From positions 59,494 through 123,493 of the forward strand of contig NZ_AUHJ01000013.1 of the NCBI RefSeq assembly GCF_000423125.1: a DNA stretch of 64,000 bases. Direction: 5' to 3'. Each line of letters starts with the position of its first letter. The stretch's first letter is position 1. The position numbers and the translations under genes were made by a program. Below are positions 1 to 7,666 of the stretch, piece by piece. Below the pieces are notes generated by a model that saw nothing but the letters and a program-made list of their open reading frames with translations, made no database searches and was not told the origin of the DNA. The stretch is from Haliea salexigens DSM 19537. Its GTDB lineage: Bacteria > Pseudomonadota > Gammaproteobacteria > Pseudomonadales > Halieaceae.

Positions 1-1331
1 ATGCTGTACTCGCGAAAACGCTCGGCATCCGCCATGGGTGCGTTGTCGTCTTCTCTCAGCAATCGCGCGCGGGTGCCGGGGTCCACGGCAATGTCGCCGC
101 CCGCTTCGGGTGCGTCCGGCTGAGCCTGTTCCTCGCCACTGAAAATATCGTCCGGCGCGGCCTCCACCCACGGATCGCGACGTTTCTGTGCAACCAGGAA
201 TGGGTTGCCGGCAACGCGCTCGCCGGGCGGTGGCTGGTAGCCCTTGCCATGCAGTACCTCGGCGAAGTTCTGCCTGCCGGCGGAGAAGTAGTGGGCGTTG
301 CTGAGTCCGAGTGTCACGTGCAGCTTCTGCTGCACCGGCGTGCGGTGGAAGTTGCGCATGCTGACCGAGGACAGGGCCTCAATCATGTGCAGCAGAATAT
401 GGTGGTGCAGCCGGACGTCCTTGTCGAACACCACATCGCGGCGCCCGTTTTCTTCCGACTCTGCCGCGATCGCGCGCAAGTGCACTACCAGCGCACTGGT
501 ATCCAGCAGGCGCATGCCGGCGGGTTGGTCGGCAAAACGCGGGCTTTTGGCGTAGGTGGGCGGCTGGTCGGCGTCAATATCGACGGCGAACAGGGCCTCT
601 TCGTCCTCGCTGGTTTCCGCTTCCCCGCCCCATTCGAGCAGGCAGCGGAACATGGCGATCAGGTCGCCCTGGCGCACCTGGTTGGGCTTGCAGCAGGAGA
701 GCAGCAGCGGGCGCAACCAGGTGGCCTGCACGGTGGTGATGCCCTCGTGGCCATCATCGACGCGCAGACGTGTGAGGTGCTGCCGCTCCGCCAGGTGATA
801 CAGTTGGTGCAGCGTCTGCCAGGCGCGGTTCTCACCGGGCTGGTAGAGCAGGAAATGCTGGAAAATCTTTCCCGCCGTGAGGTCAATGGCACGCTGCAGT
901 GCCTCGCACATCAGCCTCGCCGGGTTCACGCCGACCAGGGTGTCGCGGTCGCGCAGTGCGTGCACGGCAACCAACGTGTAGGCCGTGCTGGCGATCCCCA
1001 GCAGCTGATCCGAGAGTTCCGCCAGCTGGCGCGGCTCGTCCGGCATGACCAGGGGCTGGTTGATGACCTTGCGCGAGAGGCTGGCGACGGCTACGTTCAT
1101 ATTGGGCCGAATTGCTTCGAGCACGGCGTAGCGCTCGGCGGCCGGCAGCACAACCCGGTTCAGTTCCCCGAGGATGATGACGAGCGTCTGGGCAACTTCG
1201 CGCGCGCTGGTCACCGGGAGCCCGGAGGCCCATTCGGCGGCATCGGCCCCGGTCAGCGGGAAATGGCTGAATGTGGTCAGATCCTGGCGCGGAATCCGCA
1301 GTTTTACGGGTGCCTTGTCAGTCACGGTCAT
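1..1331 (-). CDS. conserved hypothetical protein, 3' end cut by window edge
   Basis: An uninterrupted minus-strand frame runs from an ATG at 1331 to the window edge (443 codons), so the C-terminus is missing. The visible part is mostly helical and soluble, with no signal peptide or membrane segment. It begins [14 protein letters not shown] and ends in an acidic, low-complexity stretch. The layout resembles Pseudomonas proteins annotated as PilZ-domain or 'molecular chaperone' proteins, which would carry a c-di-GMP-binding PilZ domain in the missing part. That is recollection, not something visible here. It diverges from efp across about 145 bases. The plus-strand frame opposite it is a shadow. 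Confidence 0.75.
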   Translation of the reverse strand, partial: MTVTDKAPVKLRIPRQDLTTFSHFPLTGADAAEWASGLPVTSAREVAQTLVIILGELNRVVLPAAERYAVLEAIRPNMNVAVASLSRKVINQPLVMPDEPRQLAELSDQLLGIASTAYTLVAVHALRDRDTLVGVNPARLMCEALQRAIDLTAGKIFQHFLLYQPGENRAWQTLHQLYHLAERQHLTRLRVDDGHEGITTVQATWLRPLLLSCCKPNQVRQGDLIAMFRCLLEWGGEAETSEDEEALFAVDIDADQPPTYAKSPRFADQPAGMRLLDTSALVVHLRAIAAESEENGRRDVVFDKDVRLHHHILLHMIEALSSVSMRNFHRTPVQQKLHVTLGLSNAHYFSAGRQNFAEVLHGKGYQPPPGERVAGNPFLVAQKRRDPWVEAAPDDIFSGEEQAQPDAPEAGGDIAVDPGTRARLLREDDNAPMADAERFREYS

Positions 1332-1476
1332 GGCCTCCCATCACACCCTACCCTGTTCGTTAGCAAGCGCCACCAAGAGTAGCCCATCCGGGCAGGTAAT
1401 CGCCACTGCAATATCGCCGGGAGCTGCAGGGTACGGTATCATTGCCGGCAAATTTTTCAGTAGTGTGATACCTGTT

Positions 1477-2046
1477 ATGGCGAACTTTTCCACCAATGAA
1501 TTCCGGCCAGGCCTCAAGGTCATGCTGGATGGCGACCCCTGCAGCATTCTCGAAAACGAGTTTGTGAAACCCGGCAAAGGCCAGGCCTTCAACCGGGTGC
1601 GCATGCGTAACCTGAAAACAGGCCGGGTCTGGGAGCGCACGTTCAAGTCGGGCGAAAGTCTGGAAGGCGCTGACGTCATGGACCGGACCATGGAATACCT
1701 CTACACCGATGGTGAGTTCTGGTACTTCATGGAGCCCGACACCTTCGAGCAGCACCAGGCTGATGCCAAGGCAGTGGGTGATGCCTACCTCTGGCTGAAG
1801 GAGCAGGACGGCTGCGAGGTCACACTCTACAACGGTACGCCGCTGTCAGTGGCACCGGCCAACTTCGTCGAGTTGGAGATTGTGGAAACCGATCCGGGCC
1901 TCAAGGGTGATACGGCGCAAGGCGGCAGCAAACCGGCCAAGCTGAGCACCGGGGCTGTGGTCAAGGTGCCGCTGTTTGTCACCACGGGCGAAGTGATTCG
2001 GGTGGATACCCGCACCGGTGAGTATCAGAACCGGGTCAGCAAGTAG
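1477..2046 (+). CDS. efp: translation elongation factor P
   Basis: EF-P binds ribosomes stalled on polyproline and promotes peptide-bond formation. The 189-residue product matches the usual length and three-domain layout (KOW-like N-terminal domain, then two OB folds). Lys34, in the loop PGKGQ at residues 32-36, is the residue that EpmA beta-lysylates. The start at 1477 gives the canonical N-terminus MANFSTNEF; the frame stays open upstream but the extension is not conserved-looking. The next gene, 21 bases downstream, encodes EpmA, so target and modifier are probably co-transcribed. EpmB, which supplies beta-lysine, is not in the window. Confidence 0.97.
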   Translation: MANFSTNEFRPGLKVMLDGDPCSILENEFVKPGKGQAFNRVRMRNLKTGRVWERTFKSGESLEGADVMDRTMEYLYTDGEFWYFMEPDTFEQHQADAKAVGDAYLWLKEQDGCEVTLYNGTPLSVAPANFVELEIVETDPGLKGDTAQGGSKPAKLSTGAVVKVPLFVTTGEVIRVDTRTGEYQNRVSK

Positions 2047-2067
2047 GCTACGTCCCCGGCGCAGCGG

Positions 2068-3027
2068 ATGAGTGACTGGCGGCCCGGTGCAGCGCTTGCG
2101 CAACTGCGCCAGCGCGCGCAGCTGCTGGCGCAGATTCGCGCTTTCTTTGCCGCTCGCGGCGTGCTCGAAGTCGAGACGCCCCTTCTTTGCTCCCGCGGCA
2201 TTACCGACCCCGCCATTGAGCCGCTGCTGGTGGAGCACGGGCAATCGCTGACCGACGCCCCGCGGTTTCTGCAAACCTCGCCCGAATACGCCATGAAGCG
2301 CCTGCTGGCGGCAGGCAGTGGCCCCATCTACCAGATCTGCAAGGCGTTTCGCGACGGTGAAGCCGGGCGCCGCCACAACCCCGAGTTCACCTTGCTGGAG
2401 TGGTATCGCCCGGGCATGGATCATCACGCGCTTATGGCGGAGGTGGCGGCACTGGTGTGCAGCTGCCTGGGTGAGCGGCCCTGGCAGGCGTTCACCTACC
2501 GGGAGCTGTTCCAGCGCTGCCTGCAGCTTGACCCGTTTACCGCCGATGTCGCTGCGCTGCAGCGCACAGCGCGCCAGCTGACCGACCCGGGCACCCTGGC
2601 CGGCGGGCGCGACCTGTGGCTGGACCTGTTGCTGACGCACGGTGTTGAGCCTTGGCTGGCGGGGCAGGGCCTGTGCTTTGTCTATGACTACCCGGCCAGT
2701 CAGGCCGCCCTCGCCCGGTTGGCGCAGCGCGATGGTCAGGTGGTGGGCGAGCGGTTCGAGCTGTATATCGACGGTGTGGAGGTGGCCAATGGTTACCACG
2801 AGCTGGACGATGCGGTGGAGCAACGCGCCCGCTTCGAGGCGGACAATCGACAGCGCGCAGCGGCCAGCCAGCCCGAACGGCCGCTGGATGAGGCTTTACT
2901 GGCGGCGCTGGCGGCGGGCTTACCCGCGGTGAGCGGTGTTGCACTGGGGTTGGATCGGTTGCTGCTCCTGGCCAGCGGGGAAACCGATATACGGCGTCTA
3001 CTGGCCTTTTCCTGGGAGCGATGCTGA
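2068..3027 (+). CDS. epmA: EF-P--(R)-beta-lysine ligase
   Basis: EpmA (PoxA/GenX/YjeA) is a truncated class II lysyl-tRNA synthetase paralogue that attaches beta-lysine to Lys34 of EF-P. The 319-residue protein has the class II catalytic core without the anticodon-binding domain. Motif 2 region: YQICKAFRDGE followed by HNPEFTLLEWY. Motif 3 region near the C-terminus: SGVALGLDRLLLL. It lies directly behind efp on the same strand. Its last 30 bases overlap the 3' end of the convergent thioesterase gene. Confidence 0.95.
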   Translation: MSDWRPGAALAQLRQRAQLLAQIRAFFAARGVLEVETPLLCSRGITDPAIEPLLVEHGQSLTDAPRFLQTSPEYAMKRLLAAGSGPIYQICKAFRDGEAGRRHNPEFTLLEWYRPGMDHHALMAEVAALVCSCLGERPWQAFTYRELFQRCLQLDPFTADVAALQRTARQLTDPGTLAGGRDLWLDLLLTHGVEPWLAGQGLCFVYDYPASQAALARLAQRDGQVVGERFELYIDGVEVANGYHELDDAVEQRARFEADNRQRAAASQPERPLDEALLAALAAGLPAVSGVALGLDRLLLLASGETDIRRLLAFSWERC

Positions 3028-3471
3028 GGGCGCCGTGAGCACTGCCGGGCCGTAGCCGTCGATGAATTCTGCCGGCATGCGTCGGGGCCGTCCGCTGCTG
3101 ATCTCGATACAGGCAAAGCGCATCATGCCGCGCAACAGGGTGGCGCCATCCGCCGGGCGCTGGATCTGGAAGCGGCGTTCCATGGTCAGGCGTCGATCCC
3201 AACTGACGATCCAGGTACCGGCAATCAGCTCATCACCTTCGCGCGAGGCCTGCAGGTAGTCGTATTCACTGTGGGTGATGGCCATGGCGCGGTCCAGCCG
3301 GCGATAGCTGTCCAGGTCCAGCCCCAGATGCACGGAGTGGGCCCAGGCCACCTGCTCGCACCACTTCACGTACACCGTGTTATTGGTGTGTTGCAGGCCG
3401 TCGATATCCGCAGGCGCCACCTGTGTTGCCAGGGTGAAGGGCTGCGGATGATCCCACACCAGCTCCGCCAT
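2998..3471 (-). CDS. acyl-CoA thioesterase, hot-dog fold (YbgC/FadM-like)
   Basis: This 157-residue protein is a single 4-hydroxybenzoyl-CoA-type hot-dog domain that would hydrolyse acyl-CoA thioesters in the cytoplasm. The conserved pattern D24-x3-H28-x-N30-N31 followed by VKWCE is the YbgC/FadM-type active-site segment. The ATG at 3471 is chosen because it lies two bases after the antiporter stop codon, which suggests translational coupling. The frame extends upstream inside the antiporter gene, but that part is shadow. Substrate is unknown. The 3' end overlaps epmA by 30 bases on the other strand. Confidence 0.85.
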   Translation of the reverse strand: MAELVWDHPQPFTLATQVAPADIDGLQHTNNTVYVKWCEQVAWAHSVHLGLDLDSYRRLDRAMAITHSEYDYLQASREGDELIAGTWIVSWDRRLTMERRFQIQRPADGATLLRGMMRFACIEISSGRPRRMPAEFIDGYGPAVLTAPSASLPGKGQ

Positions 3472-3473
3472 GC

Positions 3474-4952
3474 TCACGCGCTTTGGCCCGCCGCGAGGGA
3501 GGCGTCGGCCTCCAGTGGCTTCTGGGCGAAGTGGAAGAAGGCGTACCCGATGGCCAGCAACGGGCACAGCAGGTTGAAAAAGGCAAAGGGCGCATAACTC
3601 AGGGTGGCCACGCCGAGTGTGGCCGACATGTAAGCGCCGCAGGTATTCCAGGGGATGAGGGCCGAGGTGAGTGTGGCGGAATCTTCCAGGGTGCGCGACA
3701 GGTTCAGCCGCGACAGACCGCGACGTGCGTACTCATCGCGAAACATGCGCCCCGGCAGGGCAACGGAAATGAACTGGTCGGCAGCCAGCACGTTGGTGGC
3801 GACACAGGTGCCGACCGTCGCCCCCACCAGCCCCGCCGCGCTGTGCACACGCTGCAGGATCTTGCGCAACAAGTGGTCGAGGATGCCGGTGCGCTCCAGT
3901 GCGCCGCCAAAGGCCAGTGCACAGATAATCAGCCACACCGTGTTGAGCATGCTGCTCATGCCGCCCTTGCTCAGCAGGTCGTCGAGAAAACTGTTGCCGC
4001 TGTTGGCGACATAGCCGTCGAACAGGCTGATCCACACACCTTGCAGCAGCAGCGCGGCCTGGTTGAGTTCAGCGCTGTTGCCGGCCAGCTCGCGCACGGC
4101 CTGGGGCTGGAACAGCACCGCGAACACGGCGCCCACCAGCGCGCTGATGACAATGGAAGGAAACGCGGGGAAGCGCTTGTAGATTAGCCCCAGCATGAGG
4201 ATCAACGGCAACAGCAGATGCCAGCCGATAGCGAATTCCTGTGACAGGCTTGTTTGCAGGGCCGCGATTTCCTCGGGGGTTGCGGCCTCGCCGCCCCCGA
4301 TCAGCAGAAAGCCCAGCAACGCCAGGGTAAATCCGGGCACCGTGGTCCAGAGCATGTGGCGGATATGGTCGAACAGGTCGACGCCGGTGGCGGCGGCAGC
4401 GAGGTTGGTGGTGTCCGACATGGGGGAGAGCTTGTCGCCGAAGTAGGCGCCGGACACAATGGCGCCGGCGGTGATGGCCGGTGACAGACCGAAGCTGCCG
4501 GCGATACCCATGAGCCCGATGCCGAGGGTGCCGGCAACGGTCCAGGAGCTGCCGATGCTCACCGCCACAATGGCACAGATAGCGGCGCTGGCGGCATAGA
4601 ATACCGATGGATTGAGTATCTCGACGCCATAGTAGATCATGGCGGGCACGGTGCCAGAGAGTATCCAGGTGCCGATCAGCATACCCACCGACAGCAGGAT
4701 CAGCGTGGGCCCCAGGCCCACGGAAATGCCGTGGATAATGCCTTCCTGGGTGGCGTGCCAGGTGAGCCCGATGCGCTTGCCTACCAGGGCTGCGACGCAG
4801 GCGGCCAGCAGCAGCGCAATCTGGTTGGCGCCGTAGGACGAGTCCGAGCCGAACAGGTAGACCGAAGCGGCCAGCAGCACGGTCAGGAATACCACCGGGG
4901 TCAGCGCAAGGCCGGTGGTCAGCGGACGGTAGTGAGGCGTCTGGTCACTCAA
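3474..4952 (-). CDS. nhaC: NhaC-family Na+/H+ antiporter
   Basis: A 492-residue polytopic inner-membrane protein with about 11-12 hydrophobic segments. It matches the NhaC family of secondary Na+/H+ antiporters, which exchange cytoplasmic Na+ for external protons. Supporting motifs are SGAYFGDKLSPMSDTTNLAA (mid-protein) and a second conserved half with ALIPWNTCGAYMS near the C-terminus. The start appears to be GTG at 4952. Na+ export would suit a marine bacterium. A thioesterase gene begins two bases after its stop. Substrate specificity (Na+, Li+, or malate/lactate coupling) cannot be read from sequence. Confidence 0.88.
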   Translation of the reverse strand: MSDQTPHYRPLTTGLALTPVVFLTVLLAASVYLFGSDSSYGANQIALLLAACVAALVGKRIGLTWHATQEGIIHGISVGLGPTLILLSVGMLIGTWILSGTVPAMIYYGVEILNPSVFYAASAAICAIVAVSIGSSWTVAGTLGIGLMGIAGSFGLSPAITAGAIVSGAYFGDKLSPMSDTTNLAAAATGVDLFDHIRHMLWTTVPGFTLALLGFLLIGGGEAATPEEIAALQTSLSQEFAIGWHLLLPLILMLGLIYKRFPAFPSIVISALVGAVFAVLFQPQAVRELAGNSAELNQAALLLQGVWISLFDGYVANSGNSFLDDLLSKGGMSSMLNTVWLIICALAFGGALERTGILDHLLRKILQRVHSAAGLVGATVGTCVATNVLAADQFISVALPGRMFRDEYARRGLSRLNLSRTLEDSATLTSALIPWNTCGAYMSATLGVATLSYAPFAFFNLLCPLLAIGYAFFHFAQKPLEADASLAAGQSA

Positions 4953-5077
4953 GAGAGGTTCTCGCGTTGTTGCGGCGGGGACTGAATCGGCATCTTCAGG
5001 GCTGAAGAATGCCTTAAACTACAGCCCGGGTACAGCATGGGCGATGTCGGGAGAGGGAGACGAACAATGGCGGCACT

Positions 5078-5977
5078 GTGGTAACGAATGATCGCAAGGC
5101 CTTGTATCTGGGTTTGAGCGCGGTGCTTTTGTGGTCTACTGCGGCCACGGCCTTCAAGCTTGCGCTGCGCGATCTGGACGTATTCCAGCTGGTTGCCTGG
5201 TCGGTTTCCGCGTCCGCGCTCGCGCTGCTGGCAATCGTCTGCTGGCAGGGCCGGCAGCGCCAGCTGTGGAGCTCCCTGCGTCAGCGCCCCGGCTATTTTC
5301 TGCTGTTGGCGGCAATCAATCCGCTGCTCTACTATCTGGTTCTGCTGCACGCCTACGCGCTGCTGCCTGCGCAGCAGGCCCAGACCATCAACTACACCTG
5401 GGCCATCACGCTGGCGTTACTGGCGGTGCCGCTGCTGGGGCAGCGGCTGGGACGCCGCGACCTGCTCGCGGTGGCGCTGGGTTACAGCGGTGTGGTGATT
5501 ATCGCGACGCAGGGGCAGCCCTTTGCCATGCAGTTCAGCAGTTTGCCCGGCGTGGGCCTGGCGTTGGGGAGTACGCTGGTGTGGGCACTGTACTGGATTC
5601 TCAATACGCGCAACCAGGGCGATCCGCTGGTCAGCCTGTGCCTGAATTTTCTTCTGGCTACACCTGCGGCATGGCTGGTGTGCAGCCTGTTTTCAACGCT
5701 CTCCACCGGTGGCACAAGCGGCCTGCTGGCCGCGTTGTATGTCGGCCTGTTCGAGATGGGCATCACCTTTGCGCTCTGGTCCAGTGCGCTGCGCCTCACC
5801 AGTTCGGTGGCGCGTATCGGCAATCTGATTTTTCTTTCGCCGCTGTTCTCGCTGGTGTTTATTGCCACTGTGCTGGACGAGGCGATTCACCCGGCCACGC
5901 TGGTTGGCCTGGCGTTGATTATCCCCGGGGTTCTGTTGCAGCAGACGGGCGGGCCGAAAGCGCCCCGCGAGGCCTAG
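5078..5977 (+). CDS. EamA/DMT-superfamily transporter
   Basis: A 299-residue inner-membrane protein with about ten hydrophobic segments in two EamA halves, the arrangement of drug/metabolite exporters (RhaT/YdcZ/RarD type). The first half starts LYLGLSAVLLWSTAATAFK; the second begins near residue 150 (GVGLALGSTLVWALYWIL). The start is GTG at 5078. An ATG at 5067 in another frame reaches a stop after five codons and overlaps this start, so it might be a tiny leader or chance. The transported compound is unknown. It is followed six bases later by the FAN1-like gene. Confidence 0.87.
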   Translation: MVTNDRKALYLGLSAVLLWSTAATAFKLALRDLDVFQLVAWSVSASALALLAIVCWQGRQRQLWSSLRQRPGYFLLLAAINPLLYYLVLLHAYALLPAQQAQTINYTWAITLALLAVPLLGQRLGRRDLLAVALGYSGVVIIATQGQPFAMQFSSLPGVGLALGSTLVWALYWILNTRNQGDPLVSLCLNFLLATPAAWLVCSLFSTLSTGGTSGLLAALYVGLFEMGITFALWSSALRLTSSVARIGNLIFLSPLFSLVFIATVLDEAIHPATLVGLALIIPGVLLQQTGGPKAPREA

Positions 5978-5983
5978 CCGCCG

Positions 5984-7666
5984 ATGTCCGCGCCTGAACC
6001 CCCGGTGCTCGCACCGCGCTATTACCGGGACAACTTCCAGCGCCTGTGTGACACCGTTGAAGCGCTCTATGACGACCTGCTGAGTCCGGCGGAGCGTGCG
6101 TGGCTGGCACAGTGGCGCAATGCCTCCGAGCCGGCGCAGTGCCTTTACGTGCGGCTGGTTTCCCGTGTCGGCCCCTGGTTTCGCGTGGCGAAGCTCTCCT
6201 ACCCTGAAATCGGCGCAATCGAACCATTGCTGGCTGAGCTGCAGGTGCTGGATCTGCTGCTCGCGCCCGAGGAGGCGAGCGACGCGTCACTGGACGTGCA
6301 GGATCTGGGCCGCCTGTTTACCCTCCCCGAGTGGCGGCGCGCTTTCCAGGAGTGCCTGTCTGCGCTCGCACAGCGCAGCAAGGCGCAGTGGATCGCAGAA
6401 GTAGAGGCCCTCAATTTGCCCGTGTGCGCACTGCTGGACGCGCTGTGCACGGCAGCTGATGACCGCCTTGTGGCACCGTTGGGGGTGGAGTCGGTGGCCC
6501 TGTTCCAGCTGTTGTTTTTCGGCAACCGACGGCAGAGCCTCACTGACTTTGTGCTCAGTGATCTGGGTATCGCCCGCTACTACCCTTACTCGCTCACCCG
6601 GCAGCAGCGTCGTTTTTCCTGTCGCGAAGCGGTGGATGAGTACCAGCAGCTGGGCGAGCTGGCGGATTTGCATTGGCTGCTGGAGGACGCAGGAGACGCT
6701 GACGGTTTCAACCTGCTGGCGGAACAGTTGCTGCGTGCCCCGCCCCGGCATGCGCCCAGCGAACGCCGCTACTGGATGCTGTGCAACCGCTTGGGCCGCA
6801 ATCTGGAGCGGCGCGGCGAGTGGGCGTTGGCAGCACAGCTCTATCAGCGCAGCCAGCTGCACCCGGCGCGCGAACGCTATGTGCGCGTGCTGGAGCAGCG
6901 CGAACAGTGGCAGGCCGCCCAGGCCGCCTGCACAGAGCTGTTGGCCAGTCCCTGGTGCGAGGAGGAGCGCGATGCGGCGCAGCGCATTCTGCCGCGCTTG
7001 CAGCGCAAGCTCGGTGTTGCAGCGGCGCCGCGGCGACGCCGGACAGTGCCGATGGTGGACCTGCAGCTGCCACGAACGGAGGCGCGGGTGGAGGTCGCTG
7101 TGGCCGAGCACCTCGCAGAGGAATGGGTGTCGGTGCACTACGTCGAGAACAGCCTGTTCAACAGTCTGTTTGGCCTGGCCTTCTGGGAACAGATTTTTGC
7201 ACCGGTGCCCGGCGCTTTTCACAACCCCTTCCAGGCGGTGCCTGCCGATATGTATCAAACGGCGTTTCGCGCCCGCCGGGAAACCGCGCTCGGTACCCGC
7301 CTGCAGGAACTGGCAGCCGGGGATCTCGAGGCAGAGCTGCAGGCTGCCCTGGCGCGCTTTTCCGGTTACCAGTGTCGTTGGGTCAGCTGGTCGCTGTTGA
7401 CGACAGACCTGCTTGCCCGCGTGCTGGCCTGCGTGCCCGCCGACCACTTGCTGGCCGTGTGGGAGCGCATGTTGTTTGACCCGGGTGAAAACCGGCGCGG
7501 CTTCCCCGACCTGATCGCCCTGGGTGAACGGCCCGGCGACTACAGCCTGATTGAGGTCAAGGGCCCTGGTGACCAGCTGCAGCACAGTCAGCGCCGCTGG
7601 TTGCAGTTTTTCGGCGAGCAGGGAATACCGGCAAGGGTGGCGCGGGTGGCCTGGGCCGATGACTGA
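5984..7666 (+). CDS. FAN1-type VRR-NUC domain nuclease
   Basis: A 560-residue homologue of bacterial FAN1-like nucleases, structure-specific 5' flap/interstrand-crosslink repair enzymes. The C-terminal VRR-NUC domain carries the PD-(D/E)XK catalytic set: D509 in GFPDL, then E524 and K526 in LIEVKGPGDQLQ, with Q531 following. The middle part is helical and TPR-like, as in FAN1. The gene overlaps the downstream nuclease-helicase gene by eight bases (ATG at 7659, stop ending 7666). The two are therefore translationally coupled and probably act in one repair pathway. Confidence 0.92.
   Translation: MSAPEPPVLAPRYYRDNFQRLCDTVEALYDDLLSPAERAWLAQWRNASEPAQCLYVRLVSRVGPWFRVAKLSYPEIGAIEPLLAELQVLDLLLAPEEASDASLDVQDLGRLFTLPEWRRAFQECLSALAQRSKAQWIAEVEALNLPVCALLDALCTAADDRLVAPLGVESVALFQLLFFGNRRQSLTDFVLSDLGIARYYPYSLTRQQRRFSCREAVDEYQQLGELADLHWLLEDAGDADGFNLLAEQLLRAPPRHAPSERRYWMLCNRLGRNLERRGEWALAAQLYQRSQLHPARERYVRVLEQREQWQAAQAACTELLASPWCEEERDAAQRILPRLQRKLGVAAAPRRRRTVPMVDLQLPRTEARVEVAVAEHLAEEWVSVHYVENSLFNSLFGLAFWEQIFAPVPGAFHNPFQAVPADMYQTAFRARRETALGTRLQELAAGDLEAELQAALARFSGYQCRWVSWSLLTTDLLARVLACVPADHLLAVWERMLFDPGENRRGFPDLIALGERPGDYSLIEVKGPGDQLQHSQRRWLQFFGEQGIPARVARVAWADD

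Noticed and set aside
249..1382. 377-codon plus-strand frame at the left edge
   Set aside because: The minus-strand frame over the same bases is longer, starts with a good ATG and reads as a normal protein; the plus-strand translation looks like a codon-bias shadow.
5067..5084. Five-codon leader ORF before the EamA transporter
   Set aside because: Too short to support without expression data; it may simply be chance overlap with the GTG start.
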